A DNA stretch of 64,000 nucleotides from Bradyrhizobium guangxiense (GCF_004114915.1 NZ_CP022219.1:4866501-4930500), one strand, 5' to 3'. Shown: positions 16,543 to 25,413, counted from the first letter of the stretch. Notes: generated by a model from the letters alone, not told the origin. Numbers and translations: made by a program.

Positions 16543-16583
16543 TAAAGCGCGATGAGATTTAGACGAATCGTCATCACGCTTTA
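16543..16583. repeat. Imperfect palindromic repeat (Bradyrhizobium-type)
   Basis: Arms TAAAGCG / CGCTTTA with further internal pairing (GATGA / TCATC). It lies 30 nt after the ArsR stop. It is the kind of dispersed palindrome seen in Bradyrhizobium intergenic regions and may act as a bidirectional terminator between convergent genes. Confidence 0.5.
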
Positions 16584-16596
16584 GGTTGTTGTTTGC

Positions 16597-16641
16597 GCAT
16601 GATCTTTCCGGAAAACCGCTTCGCACTTTTCCGGATCATGC
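16597..16641. repeat. Second palindromic repeat unit
   Basis: Arms GCATGATC / GATCATGC with inner CCGGAAAA / TTTTCCGG form a strong hairpin, ending next to the stop of the leftward gene. Together with the preceding unit it fills the intergenic space. Confidence 0.55.
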
Positions 16642-16642
16642 T

Positions 16643-17194
16643 TTAGCCGCGCTTCTGCTTGGCTTCGGAAGCTTCAACCCACCAGAAGAACAGCGCGGCG
16701 CCGACCGCAAGTACGGCGAACCAGGCGATATCCGGAATGTTCGTCACGTCCGGAAGGCGGACCTTGCCCAGCGCCCAGACGTTGAGGACATGCGCCTTCA
16801 GCCAGTCGAAGCTCAGCGCGTAGAGGATGGCGCCGGCGACCATGCCGAGCGCACCGACCAGCGCATGGACGCTGCCGGTCGCGATGGCGCCGAGCGCCGT
16901 TCCCGGACAATAGCCGTAGACGACCATGCCGACGCCGAACAGGGCAGCGCCGAGCGCAACCGCCAGCATGTTGGCATCCTTCACGTAGTACTTCGTATTG
17001 CCGGTGTCGACGAGCAGCAGCACGCCGATGCCGCCGACTACGATTGCCGTGCCCATCACCTTCAAGACGGTGAAATCGCGCAGCCGAAACTGGTTCTCGA
17101 TCACGTTGCAGTTCGTCACCTTGCCGCGCTGCAGTAGGAAGCCGAACGCTCCGCCCATCAACAACGGGCCGAGGATCGTCATCATTGCGGTCAT
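16643..17194 (-). CDS. YeeE/YedE-family half-size sulfur transport protein (second half)
   Basis: A 183-residue membrane protein with about five helices. It carries the conserved CN motif (GKVTNCNVIENQF) and the VVYGYCPGTALGAIATG motif of the YeeE/YedE (TsuA thiosulfate uptake) family, where cysteines pass thiosulfate. It pairs with the next gene upstream, 13 nt away, so two half proteins probably assemble into one transporter. Context next to sox genes suggests thiosulfate or another sulfur compound as cargo. Confidence 0.8.
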   Translation of the reverse strand: MTAMMTILGPLLMGGAFGFLLQRGKVTNCNVIENQFRLRDFTVLKVMGTAIVVGGIGVLLLVDTGNTKYYVKDANMLAVALGAALFGVGMVVYGYCPGTALGAIATGSVHALVGALGMVAGAILYALSFDWLKAHVLNVWALGKVRLPDVTNIPDIAWFAVLAVGAALFFWWVEASEAKQKRG

Positions 17195-17207
17195 CTCGAT
17201 CCCTCCT

Positions 17208-17759
17208 TCAGCGCTTGCGGAACATGAGCGCGGAAATGCCGAGCCCAGTGCCGAACATCACCGCCAGGAACAGCCAGCTCGACACCGCGAGCTGTAACCC
17301 GCCGGAGATGCCGTGTCCGCTGGTGCAGCCGCCGGCAAGCCGAGCACCATACATGATCACGATGCCGCCGAGGAATGCGCCGACGAAGCGCTTGGCGATC
17401 GACGGCCCGAACCGCTCCTTCCAGACATCGGGCACGAGCTCGAGCCGCCACGTGCCCGACATCACCGCCGAGAGGAACGCGCCTGCGGGAATGCCGACCA
17501 GGAACCAGACGCCGTAGTCCCATTTCAGCGGCATGCTCTTCCAGTAGGAGTTCTGCGCCACCGCCTCCGGTCCGATCGCCGGGACGGCAAACAGCGAGGC
17601 GACGCGCGAATAGGCGGTGGTGACGCCGAGCGGGTCGCCGAACACCGCAAAGGCGATCCAGCTCAGCAGCCCGATCCCCGCGCCGACGAGATAAGGCGAC
17701 CAGTCGATCCGCGCGGCGCGCTTCGCTTCGCGAACGTAGCTTTCCGTGATGGTGGTCAT
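17208..17759 (-). CDS. YeeE/YedE-family half-size sulfur transport protein (first half)
   Basis: A 183-residue membrane protein with the family motif LAGGCTSGHGISGGLQLAV near residues 142-158 and about four to five helices. It forms the other half of a TsuA-like transporter with the 16643-17194 product. An AT-rich element (17825-17842) resembling the other sox-region operators lies about 66-83 nt upstream, so repression by an ArsR-type regulator is likely. Confidence 0.8.
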   Translation of the reverse strand: MTTITESYVREAKRAARIDWSPYLVGAGIGLLSWIAFAVFGDPLGVTTAYSRVASLFAVPAIGPEAVAQNSYWKSMPLKWDYGVWFLVGIPAGAFLSAVMSGTWRLELVPDVWKERFGPSIAKRFVGAFLGGIVIMYGARLAGGCTSGHGISGGLQLAVSSWLFLAVMFGTGLGISALMFRKR

Positions 17760-17824
17760 GTGCGTTTCCCCGGGGCAGCGGCCCGATGCGCGTTCCAGCG
17801 GCGCGCTCGGCTCGCATCGAAAAT

Positions 17825-17842
17825 CATATTCAATAAACGTAT
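17825..17842. promoter_or_regulatory. AT-rich ArsR/SoxR-like operator candidate
   Basis: CATATTC-AATAAACGTAT resembles the element at 27443-27460 (GATATTCGAATACACGAAT), with one gap. It is upstream of the half-size transporter pair and stands out as AT-rich in a GC-rich background. Confidence 0.4.
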
Positions 17843-17866
17843 TTTAGCAAAGCATAAAGTATTGCG

Positions 17867-18958
17867 CTAGCCGCCCGGCGCGGGCGAGCCCGCCGTCTGC
17901 TGTGGTTGCGGCATGCCGGCACGGTCGACGAGCAGATCGGTGAGCCTTGCCCCCAGCCACATGCCGCCGAGCACGAGCCAGGCGGTGAGCGCGAACACCG
18001 AGGCGCCGGTCACGCCGGCGCCGACCGCACAGCCGCCGGCGAGCATCGCGCCGAACCCCATCAGCACCGCACCGAGCAGATAGCGCCGCATGCCGAGTCC
18101 GTCCGAAAACCCCACGAGCTTCAGTTCACCCGCGCTTGCCGCGGCGGCGAACGAGCCGAGGAACACGCCGGGAATGATGCCGAGGTCGAAGCCGAGCCGG
18201 AGCTGCGAGCTGTTGAGCACCAGCATCAGCAATTCGGCCGACGGCCCGCTGAAGGTGAGGCTCTTCAGCGTCACCGGTGCGAAGGAGGCCTGCGAAAGCT
18301 GATAGGTGAAGAGCCAGCCGGCGACGACGGCCGCGCCCGCTGCCAGAGCGGCGAAGACAAGCTGGCGCGGCAGATGGCTTCGCAAGGCGAAGGCGAGCCC
18401 CGCGATCAGCCACAATCCGCCGAAGGCGAGCTTCTCGGGCAAGCCTGCGCCGAACCCCGCCATGATGTCGCGCGAGGGCCCGCCGTCGACCAGCCACAGA
18501 TTGGTCACCCATTCGCGTGCGGGCGACAGCAGACCGCGGTATGACGCCTGCGCCGTCACCGCAAACACCAAGCCCGACAGCAGCGCCCGGAGATTGCCAT
18601 TGGCGGAGAGCACCAGCAGCCGGCTTGCGCAGCCGCGCGCCAGGATCATTCCGCAGCCGAACATCACGCCGCCGACGAGCGCGCCGGAGATGCTGCCCTG
18701 CTGCGCGAGCTGGCGCGCCTCGGAAACATCGAGCCAGCCGAGCGCGACAAAAGCCTGCGTGCCCAAGAGCGCCGCGGCAAAGGTGAGGAGCCAGACTGCA
18801 AGGCGCGGCCCGCCCTCGCCGCGGGAGAATTCGACGGCCGCAGCGCGCAGGCAGAACCGGCTGCGCTGGGCGAAAAATCCAAACAGGCCGCCAACAAGGA
18901 GGCCGCCCAGCCATGACAGCCGGTCTTCCCCCAGCAGATCGATGACTGTCGTCAGCAC
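17867..18958 (-). CDS. YeeE/YedE-family full-length sulfur transporter
   Basis: A 363-residue polytopic protein with the two-fold repeat typical of TsuA: LARGCASRLLVLSANGNL in the first half and LAGGCAVGAGVTGASVFAL in the second. It likely imports thiosulfate or a related sulfur species across the inner membrane. It lies between the sox operon tail and the half-size pair in the same orientation. The 99-nt gap to the DsrE gene may hold its own promoter or be transcribed through. Confidence 0.82.
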   Translation of the reverse strand: MLTTVIDLLGEDRLSWLGGLLVGGLFGFFAQRSRFCLRAAAVEFSRGEGGPRLAVWLLTFAAALLGTQAFVALGWLDVSEARQLAQQGSISGALVGGVMFGCGMILARGCASRLLVLSANGNLRALLSGLVFAVTAQASYRGLLSPAREWVTNLWLVDGGPSRDIMAGFGAGLPEKLAFGGLWLIAGLAFALRSHLPRQLVFAALAAGAAVVAGWLFTYQLSQASFAPVTLKSLTFSGPSAELLMLVLNSSQLRLGFDLGIIPGVFLGSFAAAASAGELKLVGFSDGLGMRRYLLGAVLMGFGAMLAGGCAVGAGVTGASVFALTAWLVLGGMWLGARLTDLLVDRAGMPQPQQTAGSPAPGG

Positions 18959-19057
18959 GGCTGCCTCAGTGATCCTTCGAGATCTACCAATCTATCGCGC
19001 GGTGCGGCCTCGCCATATGAGCCAAATCAAGGCCCGGACGCACGGGCAGGTGCGCGG

Positions 19058-19501
19058 TCAAGGTCGCAGATAGGCATATCCCTGCTGTTGCAACTCGGCG
19101 AGCCGCACCACGCCGCCCTTCTCGGCCACCACGAAGCCGGGCGTGAGGTCGTCGAGCTTTACGCCCTGCGCCTTCATGGTGTTGGCGCAGGCGTCAAATC
19201 CGACGCCGGCCTCTGCGAGCTTCGTCATCATCGCAACGGTGTGGTCATCGGCGGCCAGCGCGTGGAAGGCGCGCAGCGCCGGTCCATGCACGACCAGCCT
19301 GATATCGGCCTTGCCCGGCCCGCCGACGCCGTCGACGTGGTTCTGGAGATTTCCCAGCACGAAGACGACGCGCTCGGCGTCGGCGAGGTGATAGACGACG
19401 CGCTGTCGCGCCGGCACTTCCGTCGCTGCGGCCGCCTCGCGCATGGCAAGAGCGCCAAATAGTCCGGCAAGGCTCGCGCGAAGCATGGATCGGCGCTGCA
19501 T
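19058..19501 (-). CDS. Exported DsrE-family protein (2)
   Basis: A 147-residue protein with a twin-arginine-like N-terminus (MQRRSMLRASLAGLFGALAM) and a DsrE-like fold: VVYHLADAERVVFVLGN, LVVHGPALRAF, and GVGFDACANTMKAQG with the conserved cysteine near residue 106. DsrE proteins carry or relay sulfur on cysteine. It is last in the long leftward sox operon. It probably handles persulfide in the periplasm; this is inference. Confidence 0.78.
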   Translation of the reverse strand: MQRRSMLRASLAGLFGALAMREAAAATEVPARQRVVYHLADAERVVFVLGNLQNHVDGVGGPGKADIRLVVHGPALRAFHALAADDHTVAMMTKLAEAGVGFDACANTMKAQGVKLDDLTPGFVVAEKGGVVRLAELQQQGYAYLRP

Positions 19502-19509
19502 GGTCCCTC

Positions 19510-20424
19510 CTATCGTGCCTGCTTGATGAACTCGGCGATGCGATCGGCGACGTCTTCCGCGAACAGGTCGCGGAAGAAATGATCGGCATCCTCGATTGTC
19601 GCGAGCTGCACCCTGCCGCCGCTCGAATCGGCCAGCGGCGTGAAGGACGCTATCACATCGGGGACGACCGCATCCTTGGTCGCAGCGAGCACAAGCACCG
19701 GCAGCTTCAAGCGTGCCGCGAGCGCCGCGGTGTCCTGGCCGGCATCGGCGCCATAGAAAGACACAAAGGCGCGCGCCGTCACCACGGCGTTGCGGCAGTA
19801 GATGAAGCCCGGCGCATCCATCCATTCGCCACCGCGTCCCGCCGCCACGGCTTTGGTCGCCTTCTCGAGGAGCGGCCCGAGCGGCTTGCCGTAGGTCTGG
19901 GCATATGAGGCGCGCAAGTCGGCGTCGGCCTTTGCCGTCACCGGCGCGAGCAGCACCGCGCCTGCGACCGGCGGGGCTTCGCTCGCCGCCAGATAGCGCG
20001 CGACCTGGTTGCCGCCGCGCGAATGACCGAGGGTGACGACGAACCGGGACATGCCCCTCGCCTTGGCGACCCAGTCGCCGATCTCGGCAACCGCATCGTC
20101 GACGACATAGTCGTGCCGCGTTGCGCAGTCATACATGCCCTTGCGACGATCGAGCCCCAGCGATAGCGTATGCGCGAGCGAGGCGATGCCGCGCTGCTCG
20201 AGCGCTTTCGCGACGTCCTGAATGATCTCCATATCCTTGTGCGCGAGCGTGCCGTGGGTCATCACGACGAGCGGCGTGTCGGGTGTCATCGGCGCCGGCG
20301 TGCGCAGCGTGGCGAGCATCGTGCGGCCATCGACTTGCAGTTCCAGCTCCTGCTCGGCGGCGCCGGCCGGCTGCGCAAGAGCGACCAAGACAACCAGTCC
20401 CATCAACCATCGCATCGGCGGCAC
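19510..20424 (-). CDS. Exported alpha/beta hydrolase of the sox operon
   Basis: A 304-residue protein with a signal peptide (cleavage after about AQPAGAAE, residue 23) and an alpha/beta hydrolase fold. Nucleophile elbow GHSRGG with Ser near residue 134, oxyanion region VMTHGTLAHKD, acid in AATKDAVVPD and His in EDADHFF. The substrate is unknown; a thioesterase- or esterase-like role in the periplasm is possible. It lies between two DsrE genes with 5-8 nt spacing, so it belongs to the sox transcript. Confidence 0.75.
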   Translation of the reverse strand: MPPMRWLMGLVVLVALAQPAGAAEQELELQVDGRTMLATLRTPAPMTPDTPLVVMTHGTLAHKDMEIIQDVAKALEQRGIASLAHTLSLGLDRRKGMYDCATRHDYVVDDAVAEIGDWVAKARGMSRFVVTLGHSRGGNQVARYLAASEAPPVAGAVLLAPVTAKADADLRASYAQTYGKPLGPLLEKATKAVAAGRGGEWMDAPGFIYCRNAVVTARAFVSFYGADAGQDTAALAARLKLPVLVLAATKDAVVPDVIASFTPLADSSGGRVQLATIEDADHFFRDLFAEDVADRIAEFIKQAR

Positions 20425-20429
20425 TCTCC

Positions 20430-20894
20430 TCAGGGACGAACGATCGTCCAGCTTTTTTCCGCCAGATCCATCAGCGCGGCAACCCCAACCTGGGTGACAC
20501 TGACTCCCTCAATCAGCGGCGGCCGTCGGCCCTCCTTCGCGGCGAGCGTCTCCAGCGTATTGCCGCAGGCGATGAAGCTCACGTTCGGCATCGATTTCAA
20601 GAAGTTCGCCAGGCGCTCCTTCACCGGCGAGCGGTCGTCGAGCAACATGTCGAGCCCGCCATTGAAGGCAACCACCACGATCTCGACATCCTCGCCCTGC
20701 CCGGAATAGTGCCGCGAGACATTGGCCGCAACATCGAGGACGGCGCGCATCTTGACCGGGTCGTCGTCGCTGATCTGCAGCGCAAGCTTGTGCGGCTCCG
20801 CCGCCCGGCACGGGGCAGCGTGACCTGTCATGATGAAAGCGGCAGCGAGCAAGACGCAAAACAGTCCGCGGCGACTCGCCCGGCCACGGCTCAC
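20430..20894 (-). CDS. Exported DsrE-family protein (1)
   Basis: A 154-residue protein: signal peptide to about residue 31 (GHAAPCRAAE), then a DsrE-like domain (KLALQISDDDP, VEIVVVAFNGGLDMLL, VSFIACGNTLETLAAKEG with Cys near 109). It likely binds sulfur on this cysteine. The start overlaps the soxD stop by 4 nt, so translation is coupled to soxD. Confidence 0.78.
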   Translation of the reverse strand: MSRGRASRRGLFCVLLAAAFIMTGHAAPCRAAEPHKLALQISDDDPVKMRAVLDVAANVSRHYSGQGEDVEIVVVAFNGGLDMLLDDRSPVKERLANFLKSMPNVSFIACGNTLETLAAKEGRRPPLIEGVSVTQVGVAALMDLAEKSWTIVRP

Positions 20895-21583
20895 TCCACG
20901 CCCCGCGACTTCTTGTCCTTGCTGTCCTCAGGCGTCACGTCGATCGCGGCCGCGCGCGCGGTGATCTTCACCGGTGCGATGCAATCTTTCATGCAAGGAT
21001 CCTTCTGCCAGAACGATTTCTCGCTGCTGGCGCGATCGTCCATCACAAAGCCCTGCTCGTTCGGCATCTTGACGCTGGTGAAGTTCTTGTTGCTCAGCTC
21101 AAAATTCTGGTCGGTGATGACGTCGTTCAGATAGAGGACGTAGGCGACCAGCGCATAATATTCGTCGACCGAGAACGATTCCGCATTGCCATAGGGCATG
21201 GCGTGACGGACATAGTCGAACACGGTCGAGGCATAGGGCCAGTACGAGCCCACTGTCTTGACCGGATTGTCCGATGTCAGCGAGCCCTTGCCGCCCGCAA
21301 GCACCGGCCAGCGGCCGTTGCCCTCGCCGAACTCGCCGTGGCAGGACGCGCAATTGTCCATGAACAGCTTTTCGCCCTGGGCAACCGTGCCCTTGCCCTC
21401 CGGCAGGCCCTGGCCGTCAGGCCGCACGTCGATATCCCAGCCGCGGATTTCCGCCGCGGTCGGCGCGCGGCCGATGTGATAGCGCGGATCAGCTTTCGCA
21501 TCGGTCTTCTGCTGCGCGAGCGCGGGCGCGGTCATCACGCAAACGAGCAGTGCCGCGGCAGCGAATTTAGGCGACTTCGACAT
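20891..21583 (-). CDS. soxD: Sulfur dehydrogenase cytochrome c subunit SoxD (short, monoheme)
   Basis: A 230-residue exported cytochrome c: signal peptide MSKSPKFAAAALLVCVMTAP..., one heme motif CASCH at 78-82 and a Met ligand candidate in RHAMPYGN. It is the electron-transfer partner of SoxC, taking electrons from the sulfane-oxidising molybdenum site. SoxD of Paracoccus is larger and diheme; this copy has a single CxxCH. It overlaps the soxC 3' end by 17 nt. Confidence 0.85.
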   Translation of the reverse strand: MSKSPKFAAAALLVCVMTAPALAQQKTDAKADPRYHIGRAPTAAEIRGWDIDVRPDGQGLPEGKGTVAQGEKLFMDNCASCHGEFGEGNGRWPVLAGGKGSLTSDNPVKTVGSYWPYASTVFDYVRHAMPYGNAESFSVDEYYALVAYVLYLNDVITDQNFELSNKNFTSVKMPNEQGFVMDDRASSEKSFWQKDPCMKDCIAPVKITARAAAIDVTPEDSKDKKSRGVE

Positions 21584-22838
21584 TCTCGACCTCACCATTG
21601 GCCTGCACATGCCAGGTCTGGATGCCGTTGTTGTGATAGATGGAGTTGACGCCGCGGATCTTGCGCAGCTCGGCCTTGCTCGGCTGCACATAGCCGGTCT
21701 CATCCTGCACGCGCGACTGCAGCAGCAACGGCTCGCCGTTCCAGTCGAACTCGTAGTAGAAGCGCGTCAGCGCCTTGTCGAGAACGGGCCCATCGAGCCG
21801 CGCCGGCCACCAGTTGCGGCCACCGTCGAGCGATACGTCCACGCGCTTGACCTTGCCGTTGCCGCTCCAGGCGAGCCCCGAGACGATGGTAAAACCCTTG
21901 CCATGCTTGATCGGCGCCTGCGGGCTTGGGCTCGTGATCACCGACTTGGCGTCCATCGACCAGGTGAACCGACGCGCCTTGCCGTTCGGCAGCAGGTCTG
22001 TGTATTTCGAGGTCTCCTCGCGGGTGTGCCAGGGCTGATCGCCGACCTTGATGCGGCGCAGCCACTTGACCCAGAGGTTGCCCTGCCAGCCCGGCACGAC
22101 CAATCGCATCGGATAGCCCTGCTCGGGGTAGAGCGCCTCGCCGTTCATCTTGTAGGCAATGATGCAGTCGTCGAGCGCCTTCTCGATCGGCAGGCTGCGA
22201 TCCATCGCAGCCGCATCGGCACCCTCGACCAGCAGCCATTTGCCGTTGGTCTTGACGCCCGCTTCTTCGAGCAGGGTGCGCAGCGAGACGCCGGTATATT
22301 GCACGCAGTGGATCATGCCGTGGGTGAACTGGCAGCCGTTGAGCTGGGCGCCGCGCCACTCCATGCCGGAATTGGCCGCGCACTCCATGAAGTGGATGCG
22401 GTTGACGCGCGGATAGCGCTTCAGCTCTTCGAGCGTAAGGATCAGCGGACGCTCCACGAGGCCATGGATCATCAGGCGATGATCGGCCGGATCAATCTCG
22501 GCGATGCCGCCGTGATGCCGCTCGAAGCACAAGCCGTTCGGCGTGATGATGCCTTCGAGCTCGTGAAGCGGGGTGAAGCTCACCGAGGATTCGCGCGAGG
22601 CGGTCAGCCATTCGACGTCGCGCCGGACGACGTCCTTCTCGAATTTCGACGGCTTGCCGTACGGACGCACGGCAACGCCTTCCCCGAGCGACCTGGTCCA
22701 TTCGGGGACGTTGGGCGGCTGGTTTGCCGGATTGCCGCCGCCGGCCAAGGCAGGCCTTGCGAGCACCGACGCCGCAACGCCGGCCCCGGTGGCCAGGAAA
22801 TTGCGTCGGGATTGGCGGGGGCTGTCCATCTTCGACAT
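21567..22838 (-). CDS. soxC: Sulfane dehydrogenase molybdenum subunit SoxC
   Basis: A 423-residue sulfite-oxidase-family protein with a Tat signal (SRRNFLATGAG). The Mo-binding cysteine is C153 in HFMECAANSG; a C-terminal Ig-like dimerisation domain follows (about 310-410). With SoxD it oxidises the SoxY-bound sulfane sulfur in the periplasm, which lets the cell oxidise thiosulfate fully to sulfate without sulfur globules. It follows soxB by 6 nt. Confidence 0.93.
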   Translation of the reverse strand: MSKMDSPRQSRRNFLATGAGVAASVLARPALAGGGNPANQPPNVPEWTRSLGEGVAVRPYGKPSKFEKDVVRRDVEWLTASRESSVSFTPLHELEGIITPNGLCFERHHGGIAEIDPADHRLMIHGLVERPLILTLEELKRYPRVNRIHFMECAANSGMEWRGAQLNGCQFTHGMIHCVQYTGVSLRTLLEEAGVKTNGKWLLVEGADAAAMDRSLPIEKALDDCIIAYKMNGEALYPEQGYPMRLVVPGWQGNLWVKWLRRIKVGDQPWHTREETSKYTDLLPNGKARRFTWSMDAKSVITSPSPQAPIKHGKGFTIVSGLAWSGNGKVKRVDVSLDGGRNWWPARLDGPVLDKALTRFYYEFDWNGEPLLLQSRVQDETGYVQPSKAELRKIRGVNSIYHNNGIQTWHVQANGEVENVEVA

Positions 22839-22844
22839 CGCTTC

Positions 22845-24536
22845 TCACGCTCCGGTGACTTTGACAGCTCGGTTGGGTTCGAGGCGAACCGTCTTCTGTC
22901 GGGTCAGATAGTTGGCCACGACCTCCCAGATCGGCGGCCCTTCGGTTCCTTCATTGACGCTGGCCCAGCCGGCGACCTGATACTCCCTGGCGGGATCGAT
23001 CGGTGCGCCTGTCTTGACGAGCTGCATGTCCGAGATGCGGCTGCCTTGCGGCTTCGCTATATCGATCGCGTAGGAAAGCCCGCCGAGCCGCACCATGTCG
23101 CCGCCCTGCTGATAATAGGGATCGATGTTGAAGAGGTTGTCGGCGACGTCCTCGATGATCTCTTTCAGCCGCGCGCCGGTCATGCCCATGCGATAGACCG
23201 CCGGATAGGTGATCGCGGTCGCGTTGGTGACGTCCTCGAAGGTGATGTCCTGTCCGGGCAGCACGCTGGTGCCCCAACGGAAACCGGGCGACAATGCGAT
23301 CTCGGCGTCGCGCTCCTGCAGCAGCGCCTGGCAGATCAAATCGTCGAACGTGCCGTTGAAATTGCCGCGCCGGTAGAGCAACGAGTCGGTCTTGCCGAGC
23401 ACCCTGGCGAGATCGGCGGCGAAGGGCCTGCGCACCTCCGCGATCTTGGCAGCCATCTCGGCGTCCGCGGCGATCACATCGGAGAACAGCGGAATCAGCT
23501 TGTACCTGTAAGCCTTGACCTCGCCGTCTCGGACATCGAGATCGAGCCGCGACACGAACTTGCCGGACGAGCCCGACGCGATCAGCAAGGTCTTGCCGAC
23601 CTTCACCGCCTCGGGCAGCGCGTCGTGGGTGTGCCCGGTCAGGATGACGTCGATACCCTTGACGCGGCTCGCCAGCTTGCGGTCGACGTCAAAACCATTG
23701 TGCGAGAGCAGCACGACGAGCTGCGCGCCGCCCTTGCGTGCCTTGTCGACCTGCGCCTGCACGTCCTCCTCGCGCACGCCAAAGGACCAGTTGGGAATCA
23801 TCCAGCGCGGATTGGCGACGGGCGTATAGGGAAAGGCCTGGCCGAGCACCGCGATCTTGACTCCACCGCGCTCGATCATGGTCGAGGCGTCGAAGGCCGC
23901 CTCGTTCCATTCGGTGTCGCGGATGTTGAGGCCAAGGAACGGGAAGCCGAGCCCCTCGATGGCCTGCTTGACGCGCTCGGTGCCGTAGGTGAACTCCCAA
24001 TGGCCGGTCATGGCGTCGGGCTTGAGCAAGGCCATGCAGTCGATCATGTCCTGGCCGCGCGTCTTCAGCGACGACCACGATCCCTGCCAGGTATCGCCGC
24101 CATCGAGCAGCGCGACCTTGTCGCCGCGTTCGGCGCGAATCGCCTTGATCACGGTCGCGGCGCGGTCGAGACCGCCGATCCGGCCATAGGACTTGGCCAG
24201 TGCCTCGAAATCCTCCGACGTCAGGGCGTAGGCCATCGACGAGCCGGGCGCGATGCCGAAGCGGCTGAGAAATTCCTTGCCGGTGACGTGCGGCGGAAGC
24301 CCCCTGGCCTCGCCCACGCCGAGATTGGTCGAAGGCTCACGGAAATAGAGCGGCATGAGCTGACCGTGAATGTCGGTCACATGCACCAGCGTGACGTTGC
24401 CGAGCGGCTCGAACGCCAGCAACTCCTTCTCGGTCAGGCGTTGCTGGGCGAATGCCCGGGTCAGGCTGGAGCCGACGCCGGTCGAAAGCGCCGCGGTTGC
24501 CGCTGCAACCTGAATGAACTCGCGGCGAGAAATCAT
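22845..24536 (-). CDS. soxB: Thiosulfohydrolase SoxB
   Basis: A 563-residue metallophosphatase/5'-nucleotidase-family protein that releases sulfate from SoxY-bound thiosulfonate using two Mn ions. It has a Tat signal (MISRREFIQVAAATAALSTG) and metal motifs VTDIHGQ (D55, H57), LLDGGDTWQGS, LLSHNGF and LTGHTHDA. The C-terminal nucleotidase domain is complete. It is in the sox operon with 27 nt to soxA. Confidence 0.94.
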   Translation of the reverse strand: MISRREFIQVAAATAALSTGVGSSLTRAFAQQRLTEKELLAFEPLGNVTLVHVTDIHGQLMPLYFREPSTNLGVGEARGLPPHVTGKEFLSRFGIAPGSSMAYALTSEDFEALAKSYGRIGGLDRAATVIKAIRAERGDKVALLDGGDTWQGSWSSLKTRGQDMIDCMALLKPDAMTGHWEFTYGTERVKQAIEGLGFPFLGLNIRDTEWNEAAFDASTMIERGGVKIAVLGQAFPYTPVANPRWMIPNWSFGVREEDVQAQVDKARKGGAQLVVLLSHNGFDVDRKLASRVKGIDVILTGHTHDALPEAVKVGKTLLIASGSSGKFVSRLDLDVRDGEVKAYRYKLIPLFSDVIAADAEMAAKIAEVRRPFAADLARVLGKTDSLLYRRGNFNGTFDDLICQALLQERDAEIALSPGFRWGTSVLPGQDITFEDVTNATAITYPAVYRMGMTGARLKEIIEDVADNLFNIDPYYQQGGDMVRLGGLSYAIDIAKPQGSRISDMQLVKTGAPIDPAREYQVAGWASVNEGTEGPPIWEVVANYLTRQKTVRLEPNRAVKVTGA

Positions 24537-24563
24537 GCGCGATGCTCCTGCATGCTCATCGTT

Positions 24564-25385
24564 TCAGTTGCGCACCGACGGCGTCTCGACCGGCAGCCCA
24601 ATGCCGCGCCACGCGACGTAGAGCTCGAGCGCGAGGAACTCGTCCGACAATGGCTTGAACGGCTCCGCGCGCACGTCGAACATGCAGCCTTCGAAGCGTT
24701 CATGCAGCGGCACCACGCGCTGGTCGCGCAGCCGATAGGTCGGAAATCCGTTGGTCTGGCCCTGGCTGAGAAAATCCGCGCGCATGAACTTTCCGTTGTT
24801 GCGCTCGTGGCAGGATTCGCAAGCGAGATCGAGCTGGCCAAAGCGCGTGTAGTAGATCTGCTTGCCGCGCTCGAACCAGGGCGACATCAGGCCGTCGCTC
24901 TTCACGGTCACCGGCATGCCGTGGGACTGGTACCGCACGAAGGCGGTCATGTCGGTCAGCTCCTGGGATTTGAATTTCCAGGGCTCGGCCTTCATGTGGT
25001 CGGTCCGGCAGATATTGATGCGCTGCTCCAGGTTGACCGGCTTCTTCAGCTTGTCGTCCCATTTCGGCATGGCGGCGCCGACGCCCTTCATGCTCGCCTC
25101 AGCCTGGCCGTGGCAGCTCATGCAGGACTTGCCGTCTGCGCCCTCGACCTTCTTCCAGAGGTCTGCGGCGCGCTCCACGGCGAGGAAGCCCGGGTTCTCG
25201 AGATCGTCGTCCTGCAACGCGCGGGTCTCCTTGCTGCGGAACTCGTAACCGGAGATAATGGTCTTGAAGACGTGGCCGGACGGCGCCGGGATACCCTTGC
25301 GCTCGGCATCCTGCGCGGAAGCGCAGCTTGCGAACGATGCGAAAGTAACGACCGCAGCAGCGAACCAAACAGATCGCGTCAGCAT
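24564..25385 (-). CDS. soxA: L-cysteine S-thiosulfotransferase diheme subunit SoxA
   Basis: A 273-residue exported cytochrome with two heme motifs, CMSCH (88-92) and CESCH (189-193), and the active-site cysteine C234 in RFEGCMFD, which carries persulfide in known SoxA. C126 (ICRTDHM) is an extra cysteine. With SoxX it joins thiosulfate to the SoxY C-terminal cysteine. The signal peptide ends near residue 24. Confidence 0.94.
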   Translation of the reverse strand: MLTRSVWFAAAVVTFASFASCASAQDAERKGIPAPSGHVFKTIISGYEFRSKETRALQDDDLENPGFLAVERAADLWKKVEGADGKSCMSCHGQAEASMKGVGAAMPKWDDKLKKPVNLEQRINICRTDHMKAEPWKFKSQELTDMTAFVRYQSHGMPVTVKSDGLMSPWFERGKQIYYTRFGQLDLACESCHERNNGKFMRADFLSQGQTNGFPTYRLRDQRVVPLHERFEGCMFDVRAEPFKPLSDEFLALELYVAWRGIGLPVETPSVRN

Positions 25386-25413
25386 CCCTGCCTCCCTCGA
25401 CGCACCATGCGCC

